Assembly (NCBI GenBank): GCA_027214125.1
Contig: JAPWHF010000003.1
Coordinates: 1-64,000 of the forward strand
Direction: 5' to 3'
DNA: 64,000 nucleotides
Source: Zoogloeaceae bacterium G21618-S1
Lineage (GTDB): Bacteria > Pseudomonadota > Gammaproteobacteria > Burkholderiales > Rhodocyclaceae
In this document: positions 43,360-51,415 of the stretch, piece by piece
Layout: each line of letters begins with the position of its first letter
How positions within the stretch are numbered: the stretch's first letter is position 1
Notes under the pieces: generated by a model
What the model saw: only the letters and a program-made list of their open reading frames with translations
Told to the model about the DNA's origin: nothing
Databases searched by the model: none
Position numbers and translations under genes: made by a program

Positions 43360-44187
43360 ATGAAAACCGCCGCACACATCACCCGCCAACTCACGCTGTC
43401 CCTTTGCCTGTGCGGCTCGGCGGCGATGACGCTCGCCGCGCCACCCGCCACGACGACCGTTGAGCATCCGTGTGCGGCGACGCTCGATTACGCACAGATA
43501 CTGCGCAGCGCCGATGGCGAATCGCTGTCTTTCCGCAGCACCTCGCGCTGCGCTGGCGGGCTGTACGTGCAGGATCTGCGGCGCCACGCCCCCGCCTCGG
43601 CACCGCTGATACCACTCGTCAAAGGCTGGTGGCTGACCGACTTCGTGGCGGCCCGCTGGGTAGACAAAGCGGCCAGGGTAGCGCAGGTACGGGCACGCTA
43701 TATCACCGGCGCCGGGCCAAACGGCGCACGGCCCTTCAATGTGGAAGTGACGCTGCGCTGGCGCGACGGCGCATGGCAGGCCGATGAAGCACAGATCCGC
43801 GAGGCCGACTTCGATCTGCCAACACATCTGGGCGACACGCTGATTCAAGCCGCCACGGCCGAACAGTTCGAGAACCTGGCGCTCGCCACTCCCGATCGGC
43901 CCTCGGCATCCTCGGTCGACTTCAGTCGCCAGCGGGTGATTGCGATGGAGGTCGCGCGAACCCATGGCGCGATGCGCATCACGGCGCCGCGCGCGGTGCT
44001 CAAGGACGGCGCGTATCACCTGGGCTACGACATCGGAGACAACGGCTTTCACATCGGCACGACCAATGTCAGCATTGGCTGGCTGTGGTACACCCTGCCG
44101 CGCGACGGCCGCCCGGTGCAACGCATGGCGCGATGCGCGCCTGGCCGTCAGGACAACGCCGAAAACGCCCCGAAAGACTGCATATAG
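43360..44187 (+). CDS. Exported protein of unknown function
   Basis: A 275-residue exported protein. The signal peptide (about 1-26) ends MTLAA. A cysteine pair is visible early in the mature part (EHPCAATL, TSRCAGG), and a later cysteine pair is near the C-terminus (ARCAPG, KDCI). Strand-rich segments include VEVTLRWRDGAWQADEAQIREADFDLP, suggesting a beta-sandwich, but I can name no family. ATG 43360 has GGGAG upstream. It is divergent from the DGEW-domain operon and shares its type of palindromic promoter. It ends 74 bp before the convergent kinase gene stop at 44262. Confidence 0.78.
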   Translation: MKTAAHITRQLTLSLCLCGSAAMTLAAPPATTTVEHPCAATLDYAQILRSADGESLSFRSTSRCAGGLYVQDLRRHAPASAPLIPLVKGWWLTDFVAARWVDKAARVAQVRARYITGAGPNGARPFNVEVTLRWRDGAWQADEAQIREADFDLPTHLGDTLIQAATAEQFENLALATPDRPSASSVDFSRQRVIAMEVARTHGAMRITAPRAVLKDGAYHLGYDIGDNGFHIGTTNVSIGWLWYTLPRDGRPVQRMARCAPGRQDNAENAPKDCI

Positions 44188-44261
44188 ATGGCCGACCGCA
44201 CCGATAGCAAAGCGGCCGATCTCCGGCCGTTCTTTTTGCCCCGGATCGCGCCAGCGGCTCG

Positions 44262-45800
44262 CTAGGCGGGCGGCGCGACACGGGTGATGATGATCGTCGC
44301 GCAGGTGCCACACCCGGCCGCCGATGCCAGCGTGAAGCGCATGTCGCCGGCATCGCACAGTGCCTGCACGATGCCCAGCCCCAGCCCATGGCCGTCGCTG
44401 TCGGTGTCGCCGCGCACGCCGGGCTCGCCCACTCGTGCCAGCATGTCGGCGTCCATCCCGCGACCGTTGTCCCGCACTTGAAAGCACACCTGCCCGGTCC
44501 GTTGCCGGAAGGTGACCAGAATGCGCGTGGGCGCGGCATGGGCCAGCGCGTTGCCAATCAGGTTGGTCATGACGCGCATGGTCGGCAAGGGGTCGACACA
44601 CACCCACGCCTCGGTCGCGCGCACCCGCAGGTCAACACCGCGCCGTGCCGCATCATCGGCAAACATCTGGCGCAGCATGGCGGCAAAAATGAGGGTCGAC
44701 ACCGTCTCCCGCGCTGGCGCCGGGCTGTCATCCACAGCGCCACCGCGTGGGCCGGCGGCCAGCTCCTCGTCCAGATAGGCGCGGGCCAGGCTGTCGATGT
44801 AATCGACTGCGCGATCGAGCTTGTCGGCCTCCGTCCCCTGCGCCTCTCGCTGGAGGTCGTCGATGGCGATGCGCAGTGCGGTGATCGGCTGCTTGAGGTC
44901 GTGCGACACCGACGCCAGCTGCGTGCGGTGCCGTTCGGCCAATGCGCGCGCCCGCTCGTAGTCCCGCTCGGCGCGCACCAGGGCAAGCTGCAGATCGGCC
45001 TCGGCCTTGGCCGCCTCCAGCACCCGACGTTCGGCATCCACCTTTTCGCGCGCGGCGGCAAAGGCCTGCCAGATGACGATGGTCAGCGCGAACACCGCCA
45101 CCAGCACCATCAACCCTCGGTTGATCTGATTCAGCGTCGCCCGATCGAAGTCGAACGCCAGCCAGTGACCAAGATAAACAGCGACGGCAACACCGCCGAG
45201 CACCACCGGAAAGGCGCGGATGATGCGGCGCAGCCCCGGGTCGGGCGTTTGCCAGGTCAGTGGCGGCAATGTTTGCGCCAGCAGCATGCCAAAGAACAAG
45301 GCATTGGCCGGCACCCACATGGCGGTCAGCGGAATCCGCTTCAACCACAGCGCGCTGCTCACGCACAACAGGCCAGAGACCACCGCCAATATCAGGCTGG
45401 GCCGGCGAAAACGCACCAACGCGTGCGGTATTTCGAGCCGCGCGGCCACCAGCCAGTAGCCGTAGGTCGTCACTGCGGTGGTGATGATGAAGGGCAGCGC
45501 CCAAAGCACGAAATCGGTCTCGCCCAGCGCTTGCGCCAACATGCCGTCCTGCGCGGCGGCATTGAGCGCGAGCAGCACCGTTAACAACACATAAGCCAGC
45601 CACTTCGGCTGCCGATACGCTGCGATGATCGCCGCCGAAAAGGCCGCCGCGCTCAGCGTAAAAGTGTAGAAGGCGATGTCGCCAGCGCCCGCCGTGGCAC
45701 CGGGCGTCAACGCCAGTGCTGGCTGCGGCAGCAGCCCCGCCAGGGGCAGCAAGCAGCGAAGCGCCGCACCGAGGCGGCACAACAGGGAAAGAGTCATCAT
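44262..45800 (-). CDS. Membrane sensor histidine kinase of the local two-component system
   Basis: A 512-residue kinase. After a signal-like first segment there are six or seven further hydrophobic helices (to about 235), then a coiled coil (EKVDAERRVLEAAKAEADLQ). The H box SVSHDLKQPITALRIAIDDL follows (phospho-His near 300). The HATPase has NLIGNALAHAAP (N box), DNGRGMD (G1) and GHGLGLGIV (G2). Two starts compete: ATG 45920 overlaps the regulator stop as ATGA. ATG 45800 gives the signal segment at the N-terminus and lies 36-43 bp after cluster promoter 4. I favour 45800; the longer form would translate through the operator. It should phosphorylate the LuxR-type regulator encoded upstream. 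Confidence 0.88.
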   Translation of the reverse strand: MMTLSLLCRLGAALRCLLPLAGLLPQPALALTPGATAGAGDIAFYTFTLSAAAFSAAIIAAYRQPKWLAYVLLTVLLALNAAAQDGMLAQALGETDFVLWALPFIITTAVTTYGYWLVAARLEIPHALVRFRRPSLILAVVSGLLCVSSALWLKRIPLTAMWVPANALFFGMLLAQTLPPLTWQTPDPGLRRIIRAFPVVLGGVAVAVYLGHWLAFDFDRATLNQINRGLMVLVAVFALTIVIWQAFAAAREKVDAERRVLEAAKAEADLQLALVRAERDYERARALAERHRTQLASVSHDLKQPITALRIAIDDLQREAQGTEADKLDRAVDYIDSLARAYLDEELAAGPRGGAVDDSPAPARETVSTLIFAAMLRQMFADDAARRGVDLRVRATEAWVCVDPLPTMRVMTNLIGNALAHAAPTRILVTFRQRTGQVCFQVRDNGRGMDADMLARVGEPGVRGDTDSDGHGLGLGIVQALCDAGDMRFTLASAAGCGTCATIIITRVAPPA

Positions 45801-45842
45801 GATCGGACACCCAGGCATCGGCCGCTCAGGCCGGAAGCCCTC

Positions 45843-45888
45843 ATTGTTCGACGCCGCCCGACTCGGCAACATGGGGTCGGCACCCCAT
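45843..45888 (-). promoter_or_regulatory. Cluster promoter 4: palindromic operator plus -10, for the histidine kinase
   Basis: The leftward palindrome ATGGGGTGCCGACCCCAT (45888-45871) has perfect 7-base arms. AACAAT (45848-45843) follows after 22 bases. It sits just after the response-regulator stop (45917) and before the ATG at 45800. The kinase would therefore be boosted by its own system in addition to read-through. Confidence 0.7.
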
Positions 45889-45916
45889 TCGACGCTGCGC
45901 CGGCCGCCGGGCTCGC

Positions 45917-46591
45917 TCATGTCGGGTCGATCAATCCGTCCTTGAGCGCGCGCATCATCAACTGCGCGGCGGAATGGACGTCCAGTTTGGTCATCAGGCT
46001 GCTGCGGTGCTTGTCCACCGTCTTGGGGCTGATGTTCAGCATCTGCGCCATCTCCTTGTTGGTCTTGCCCGCCACCACCATGTTGAGAATCTGCCGCTCC
46101 CGATCGGTCAGCGTCGCCGCCTGCCGGCCGGCCGCGATCATGGCCTCGAACTCCGGCGCGATGAATCGCCCGCCCCGCAGGATCAAGGGCAGCTTGTCGA
46201 TCATCGCCGTCGTCGCCCCGCCCTTGCTGAACAAGCCATCGACCCCCGCCTCCACCGTGCTCGCCACCAGGCCCGGCGAGGTAATGCCGGTGAATACCAC
46301 GATGCGCGTGGCCGGACTCCAGCGACGGATGTCATGGATGATCTCCGCCCCACTGGCCAGCGGCATGGAGATATCGAGAAACAGCAGATCGGGCCGGTGC
46401 GTCTTCACCTGCGCAATCGCCGCCAACCCGTCCGGCGCGATCGCGCAAATCTCGAAACGCATCAGCAGCTGCGCCCCGGCCTGCACCAGCAAGCTGCGCA
46501 CGGCGTCCTGAATGATCGCGTGGTCATCGGCCACGACCACACGGACGGCGGAAGAATCGGTGGGTATCTGCACGCGCTTCAAGGCCGGCAC
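45917..46591 (-). CDS. LuxR/NarL-family response regulator
   Basis: A 224-residue regulator. The receiver domain has acidic residues in VVVADDHAIIQDAV, the phosphoacceptor in LLFLDISMPLASG (near residue 73) and the threonine/lysine positions in VVFTGI and LFSKGG. The C-terminal LuxR-type HTH (about 157-220) is LTDRERQILNMVVAGKTNKEMAQMLNISPKTVDKHRSSLMTKLDV, textbook. Start is GTG at 46591 with AGGG upstream; an internal start is possible, since the receiver begins near residue 16. It precedes the kinase gene in the same direction and is the best candidate to bind the four local palindromes. No such palindrome precedes its own gene; only an ACCCCAA half-site near 46654-46660. Confidence 0.93.
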   Translation of the reverse strand: MPALKRVQIPTDSSAVRVVVADDHAIIQDAVRSLLVQAGAQLLMRFEICAIAPDGLAAIAQVKTHRPDLLFLDISMPLASGAEIIHDIRRWSPATRIVVFTGITSPGLVASTVEAGVDGLFSKGGATTAMIDKLPLILRGGRFIAPEFEAMIAAGRQAATLTDRERQILNMVVAGKTNKEMAQMLNISPKTVDKHRSSLMTKLDVHSAAQLMMRALKDGLIDPT

Positions 46592-46876
46592 GAACGCGCG
46601 ACCCTATCGGTTGCCATGCGCCCGAGTATCGCAGGTTTTTGCTGCGGGATTGGGGTTGGCAGCGCGTTAGCGTGCGTACAGTCCATCGACGAGGCGCTGA
46701 TTGACATTGGCGTTCACGGCCGGCACGAAGTCGACGGCAACGCCGTTGATACTTGACGGGATACTGGGCATGACATGGGACGGTTCAGGGCAGGCGAGCG
46801 CCAACGACCACGCCGGAAATGCCTGCGTCATGCATCGAGATTCTGCCCTCACGCTCGACGCCAGGCCACCGCCCAC
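46592..46876. other. Intergenic region upstream of the response regulator
   Basis: It holds the regulator's promoter and the end of the leftward monooxygenase gene. A short leftward frame ending at 46667, with a protein-like tail (NGVAVDFVPAVNANVNQRL), has no ribosome site or recognised family, and could be a gene remnant. Nothing else is supported. Confidence 0.4.
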
Positions 46877-47824
46877 TCAACGGCAGGCCGCGCTCCGAGG
46901 CAAGGCACACGCCGCGTCATACTCCGCGCCGAGGCGCGCCACCAGCTCGGCCACCGTCGGAATGTCGTGGATCGTCGCCACCCCATGGCCGGCGCTCCAC
47001 ACATCGCGCCAGGCCTTGGCCTCGTCCTGCATATCCTTGATCTTGCCCTTGCCCAGGCTGAGCGTGAGCTGCTCGCGCGTGAAGCCCGCCGCCGCCAGGC
47101 TGGGCCACAGAAAGTTGGCATTGGTGCCCGACACCGCATCGGTATAGACGATGTCCGATGCGCCGCTATCGACCAGCATCTGCTTGTATGCCGCCTGCGC
47201 CATCGCCTCCTGCGTGGCAATGAAGCGCGTGCCGAGGTAAGCGAGGTCTGCCCCCATCACCTCCGCTGCGCGCACCCCGGCGCCGTCCGACATCGCACCG
47301 CCGAGCACCAGCGTGCCATGCCAGAACTCGCGGATCTCGCGTACCAGGCTGAACGGGCTCTGCGTGCCCGCATGCCCGCCGGCCCCCGCCGCCACCGCGA
47401 TGATGCCATCCACCCCCGCCCCCATCGCCTTGCGCGCATGGTAGGCATGGATCACATCCGAAAACACCAGCCCGCCATAACTTTTAACCGCCTCAACCAC
47501 CTCACCCGGATGCCCCAGACTGGTGATAACGAAAGGCACCTTGTGCTTCACCAGCAAATCCAGATCCGGCCTCACCCGCGGGTTGCTCGCATGCAGGATC
47601 AGATTCACCCCGTAAGGCGCGCACGGCGTCACCGCCAGCGCGGTGTTGATCTCGCCCAGCCATTGATCCAGCAAGTCGCTGGTCCGCGCATTCAGCGCCG
47701 GGAAAGACCCGGCCACCCCGGCCCGGCAGGCCGCGATCACCAGCTCGGGACCGGAGACCAGGAACATCGGCGCGGCAATGGCCGGCAGGCGGAGCGTGGA
47801 TCGGAAAGCGGCGGGGAGAGACAT
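46877..47824 (-). CDS. Nitronate monooxygenase family (2-nitropropane dioxygenase-like) FMN protein
   Basis: FMN-dependent TIM-barrel oxidase of 315 aa. LPAIAAPMFLVSGPELVIAACRAGVAGSFPALNAR at the start is the FMN-binding opening. It continues with VNLILHASNPR near 87, ITSLGHPGEVVEAVKSYGG near 112, AVAAGAGGHAGTQSPFSLV near 150 (the HAG flavin/active-site region), VLGGAMSDGAGVRAAEVMGADLAYLGTRFIAT near 180. Members oxidise alkyl nitronates; some are enoyl reductase- or decarboxylase-like. ATG 47824 has AAGGAG upstream; the frame continues to 47950, but without a ribosome site. It stands alone, divergent from the PEP-CTERM repeat gene. Confidence 0.92.
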   Translation of the reverse strand: MSLPAAFRSTLRLPAIAAPMFLVSGPELVIAACRAGVAGSFPALNARTSDLLDQWLGEINTALAVTPCAPYGVNLILHASNPRVRPDLDLLVKHKVPFVITSLGHPGEVVEAVKSYGGLVFSDVIHAYHARKAMGAGVDGIIAVAAGAGGHAGTQSPFSLVREIREFWHGTLVLGGAMSDGAGVRAAEVMGADLAYLGTRFIATQEAMAQAAYKQMLVDSGASDIVYTDAVSGTNANFLWPSLAAAGFTREQLTLSLGKGKIKDMQDEAKAWRDVWSAGHGVATIHDIPTVAELVARLGAEYDAACALPRSAACR

Positions 47825-48135
47825 GGTGGGGCTCCTTCGGCAGCGAACGGTGACGAGGGGATTGTCGACCGTTTGTGGCGCGTCGCGAACCGGAGGTGTG
47901 CCGAAAATGCGTTGTCCGGATGGTGCAATCAACACGACCGATCTCGCCACGCAGTGTCGAAATCCATTACATACCTTTCGAACGCCAATGTCATCACATT
48001 GATTCTATGAATCTATTTTTCAATGGTACAAATAGTGCTTAGACTAAAGTACTAACCACCTCTGGCCACATGGACTTCCGCCCGGAGACCGCAAAGCGGG
48101 GTGGAGCGCCTGGGACAGGCACGAGGAGACAGATC
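47825..48135. other. Divergent intergenic region between monooxygenase and PEP-CTERM repeat gene
   Basis: It contains no gene. The part at 47950-48055 is notably AT-rich for this genome (for example around TTCTATGAATCTATTTTTC), and likely holds the rightward promoter. I could not find a clear sigma-54 or palindromic element. Confidence 0.5.
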
Positions 48136-49017
48136 ATGCGATACGTTCGAATGCTCTATTTGGTGACGTCGATGGCTGTCGGCCTTGGCTGGTCTGGCAT
48201 TGCTCAGACGGCACCGGTGTACTGGAACCTGTTCAACCTCGAAGGCGAGAGCAGCCTCGACTCGATCTACGTGACTTACGACAGCCAGATCGACATGCTG
48301 ACCGACAGCAACCGGACGGGAACCTTCGTGCCAAACACCACGGGTATCTCCGCACAAAACGTGGTGGGTAGCGGATCGGACGGAGCGACCTACTGGAACC
48401 TGTTCAACCTCGAAGGCGAGAGCGGCTTCGATGCGATCTACGTGACGTACGGCACCCTGATCGACATGCTGACCGACAGCAACCGGACGGGCTCCTTCGT
48501 ACCGAATACCACGGGCGCCTCCGCGGAAAACGTAGTGGGTAGCGGATCGGACGGCGCGACCTACTGGAGCCTGTTCAACCTCGAAGGCGAGAGCAGCTTA
48601 GACGCGATCTACGTAACTTACGGCAGCCTGACCGACATGCTGACCGACAGCAACCGGACGGGCTCCTTCGTGCCGAACACCACGGGCGCCTCCGCGCAAA
48701 ACGTGGTGGGTAGCGGATCGGACGGCGCGACCTACTGGAACCTGTTCAACCTCGAAGGCGAGAGCAGCCTCGATGCGATCTACGTGACATACGGCAGCCT
48801 GGCCGACATGCTGATCGACAGCAACCGGACGGGCTCCTTCGTGCCGAATACCACGGGCGCCTCCGCACGAAACGTGGTGGGCAGCGGGGCATCGATCTTC
48901 GATACGCTACCGCCAGGATCTGTCCCTGAACCGGGGTCTGTCGGACTGGTGCTCTTGGCGCTCATGTGTCTGAGCCTATTCAAAAAGACGCACCGAGCCG
49001 ACGGCGCCAGCGGTTGA
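48136..49017 (+). CDS. PEP-CTERM protein composed of four tandem 57-residue repeats
   Basis: Exported 293-residue protein. The signal peptide is at about 1-27. Four near-identical 57-residue repeats follow, each YWNLFNLEGES...DAIYVTYGS, then DMLTDSNRTGSFVPNTT and NVVGSGSDGAT. The tail VPEPGSVGLVLLALMCLSLF with KKTHR is a complete PEP-CTERM sorting signal. ATG 48136 has GAGGAGAC upstream. DNA identity between units is high (about 90% or more by eye), implying recent duplication and likely copy-number variation. The units are threonine/asparagine/glycine-rich, as expected for an extracellular matrix or adhesin-like protein; function unknown. Confidence 0.9.
   Translation: MRYVRMLYLVTSMAVGLGWSGIAQTAPVYWNLFNLEGESSLDSIYVTYDSQIDMLTDSNRTGTFVPNTTGISAQNVVGSGSDGATYWNLFNLEGESGFDAIYVTYGTLIDMLTDSNRTGSFVPNTTGASAENVVGSGSDGATYWSLFNLEGESSLDAIYVTYGSLTDMLTDSNRTGSFVPNTTGASAQNVVGSGSDGATYWNLFNLEGESSLDAIYVTYGSLADMLIDSNRTGSFVPNTTGASARNVVGSGASIFDTLPPGSVPEPGSVGLVLLALMCLSLFKKTHRADGASG
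48220..48891 (+). repeat. Four tandem 171-bp repeats inside the PEP-CTERM gene
   Basis: Units begin at 48220, 48391, 48562 and 48733, exactly 171 bp apart and in frame. The last lacks the final SDGAT part. Units differ by scattered substitutions (for example GAC/GGC at the DSQ/GSL position, AAC/AGC in WNL/WSL). Confidence 0.95.
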
Positions 49018-49288
49018 AGAGCCGGCCTCTGGTAGCAGTTCCCGGCCCGACGCTTGAGATCGGCCTCAGGCCCTCAGAGAACATCTTCGCGCCATACATC
49101 TGCTTGATCTTCTCCCCGGTGCCGCCGGCGCGGCCCCCACGACCCATCGCGCGCTCCGTCAGCCGGAACTCCTCGCCTGTCGTTCGCGACATGCCCTGCA
49201 GTTGTACGCCTCGCGGCAGTTGATCATTTCTCGGCGACGACGACCGCTGGACATACGCACCCCGCCGCCCCCTGCTATCCTCCGCCCC

Positions 49289-49909
49289 ATGCAAGGCATT
49301 GAACCTCTCATCTATGGCCTCGGTCTCGCCGGGGCGGCGGTTAACGCGGCCTCGGGCGTGCTCGAGGCGGGCCGTAAACCTTTTGACCTGTTCGGCATGG
49401 TGGTTGTCGCCTTGGCGGCGGCGCTGGGCGGCGGGTCGCTACGCGACATGCTGCTCGACCGCACGGTGTTCTGGATTGCGGATCAGGCTTACCTGATCAC
49501 GGCCTTGGTGGCGGGCGTGGCGACTTTTCTGCTGGCGCGGCGGGTGCGGCTGCCGGCGCAGTTGTTTTTGCTGCCGGACGCGATCGGGCTGTCGCTGTTT
49601 ACGGTGGTGGGCACCTCGGTGGCGCTGGCGCATGACGCACCGTGGTTGGTGGCGAGCTTGATGGGTGTGGTGACCGGGGTGTTTGGGGGGATCTTGCGGG
49701 ACGTGTTGTGCAACGAGGCGCCGGTGGTGTTTGGTGGCACCTTGTATGGCAGTGCGGCCTGGCTGGGGGCGCTGACATTGATCGCGCTGCCCGAGCTGGG
49801 CGTGGGCCACGACGTGTCGGCGCTGTCGGCGGGGGTGGTGATTTGTACGATCCGGCTGCTGTCGATCCGCTTCAAGTGGCATCTGCCGATTTATTCGGCA
49901 CGACGGTAG
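49289..49909 (+). CDS. Trimeric intracellular cation channel-like (UPF0126) membrane protein
   Basis: A 206-residue protein with seven hydrophobic segments in the two-fold repeat of prokaryotic TRIC/UPF0126 proteins. Each repeat has a glycine motif: ALAAALGGGSLRDMLLDRTVFW near 48-70 and GVVTGVFGGILRDVLCNEAPVVF near 130-152. Structural work on bacterial homologues shows trimeric cation (K+/Na+) channels. ATG 49289 starts at the first helix; 29 further in-frame codons upstream are arginine/proline-rich and unlikely. Single gene. Confidence 0.92.
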   Translation: MQGIEPLIYGLGLAGAAVNAASGVLEAGRKPFDLFGMVVVALAAALGGGSLRDMLLDRTVFWIADQAYLITALVAGVATFLLARRVRLPAQLFLLPDAIGLSLFTVVGTSVALAHDAPWLVASLMGVVTGVFGGILRDVLCNEAPVVFGGTLYGSAAWLGALTLIALPELGVGHDVSALSAGVVICTIRLLSIRFKWHLPIYSARR

Positions 49910-49976
49910 CGGTGCGGCGTCGGGCGAGCGCGTTGGCCGCTTGAAACCGGCCCTACAACACACCACTGAACGCGAT

Positions 49977-51407
49977 TTAGTCGGGGATGTTGAGGCGCAG
50001 GCGGGTGTTTTGCGCTTCAAGCCCTTGCATGCGCAGGCGGCCGACTTGCAGGTCGAGGCGTAGCGGCCAGTCGCGCCAGGCGTCCAGTGGCAGGGCTTCG
50101 GGCTTGCTGGGGCCGGGGGTTTGCCAGCGGTCGAGGTTGAGGCGGTCGACCTGCGCGTCGACCGTCAGCCAGTGCGGCTGCGCCAGCGCGATCTGCCATT
50201 GGCCATTGAGTCGGCTATCTTCCACCTTGATGTCTGCGGTGCCGGCACCGGTGCGCTCGGCGCCTTGCCAGTGGCCGGTGAGCGCCGCGTCGACCAGAAT
50301 CTGCTCGCCGGGTTTGGCGGGGTCGGGCAGCGCCGCATTCACGTTGGGGAAAGTACCCTCGATGCGACCGGTAGCGAGGTCGGCGGCGACGTGAAAGCCG
50401 TCGGCAGTGACGTCGACCGGGCCCGCGGCGAGCGCGGACACTACATGGACTTGACCGTTGGCCGTCATTTGCTGGCCAGCGAAGGCGAGATCCATGCCGG
50501 TGAGCGTGGCGGTGGCGGCGTTCGCCGGGCCGGCCAGGGCGAGAGTGGCCTTGGCTTGCAGGCCGAGAAGCTGCGCGCCGCCGGCGGCATAGCAACCGGA
50601 GCCGGCCTCGGCGGTGAGCGTGAACTGGCGATCGCCGTCGCTTGCATGCAGTTCGGTGGTAAGACCGGCAAGCTGCCAGGTGCCGTCGGACTCAGGCGCC
50701 GCAGTGGCAACGCCGAGCGATAGCGACTCAATTGTTGCGGTGCCGACCCGGCCGACAAGCGTGGCGGCGAGGTTCGTGAGCAGCGGCCCGCCAGAGGCGA
50801 ATTCAACCGTGGTGTTCAGCCCGCCATCCGCCGTGGCGTCGGCGCTGGACGCACCGCCGGTGGCGCCCACCTGCCAGCCGCTGGGCGATTCAATCAACTT
50901 GAGTTCGGTGAGGCGCACGCTGGTGGGCACACTGCGGCCGATGAGTTCGACCGTCGCGTCGGTCACCGTAAGCGCGGCAAGTTTGACGGGCGCGCCGTCA
51001 TCGGGCGCATTGGTCGTCGCGAGGGGCGTAGGCACTTGCCACTGACCGTCCGCTTGTTGGCGCAGTTGGCCGCGCACGCCGCGGATGCTAATGGTAAGCG
51101 GGCGAGCGGCGCCGTCGGCGTCCCAGTCGCTGCGGATGTCGAGATGGTCGAGTTGCATGGTGCTGGGTGTGGCGCCCGGGCCTTGCCAGGCGACGTCGGC
51201 GAGCGTGAGCCGGGGCGGAAACACTTGCAGCGACACGGAGCCGTCGATGCGCACTTGCCCGGCAAGCCGCGCGTTGATCTGTTCAACGAGAGTGCCACCC
51301 AGCCAGCGGTCGCTGAACTGCCAGAGCACCAAGGCGGTGACGAGAATGGCAAAAGCCACCAGCCAGAGGATGACGCGGGCGGTGCGACGACGGGGCGCGG
51401 CAACCAT
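49977..51407 (-). CDS. AsmA-like protein
   Basis: A 476-residue protein with an N-terminal membrane anchor (ARVILWLVAFAILVTALVLW, about 9-28). AsmA-type beta-rich repeats follow. The conserved opening reads LVEQINARLAGQVRIDGSVSLQVFPPRLTLADVAWQGP (LxG...I.G...v.p.P.l.l.dv). The ending RLRMQGLEAQNTRLRLNIPD matches AsmA C-termini. AsmA-like proteins span or line the periplasm and take part in outer-membrane lipid homeostasis. The start at 51407 lies nine bases after the CHASE2 kinase stop, so it is co-transcribed. Longer in-frame readings overlap the kinase gene and are not used. Confidence 0.85.
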   Translation of the reverse strand: MVAAPRRRTARVILWLVAFAILVTALVLWQFSDRWLGGTLVEQINARLAGQVRIDGSVSLQVFPPRLTLADVAWQGPGATPSTMQLDHLDIRSDWDADGAARPLTISIRGVRGQLRQQADGQWQVPTPLATTNAPDDGAPVKLAALTVTDATVELIGRSVPTSVRLTELKLIESPSGWQVGATGGASSADATADGGLNTTVEFASGGPLLTNLAATLVGRVGTATIESLSLGVATAAPESDGTWQLAGLTTELHASDGDRQFTLTAEAGSGCYAAGGAQLLGLQAKATLALAGPANAATATLTGMDLAFAGQQMTANGQVHVVSALAAGPVDVTADGFHVAADLATGRIEGTFPNVNAALPDPAKPGEQILVDAALTGHWQGAERTGAGTADIKVEDSRLNGQWQIALAQPHWLTVDAQVDRLNLDRWQTPGPSKPEALPLDAWRDWPLRLDLQVGRLRMQGLEAQNTRLRLNIPD

Positions 51408-51415
51408 GAGGACGC

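Noticed and set aside
46667-46771. Small leftward peptide gene upstream of the response regulator
   Set aside because: Composition is protein-like, but there is no ribosome site and no recognisable family; treated as possible remnant only.
48220-48891. CRISPR array
   Set aside because: Units are 171 bp, in frame, without unique spacers; they encode a repeated protein domain.
48980-49192. Leftward short frame with RLTERAMGRGGRAGGTGEKIKQMYG-like content
   Set aside because: No clear ribosome site or known family; it overlaps the end of the PEP-CTERM gene on the other strand. Could be a gene remnant, but not supported.
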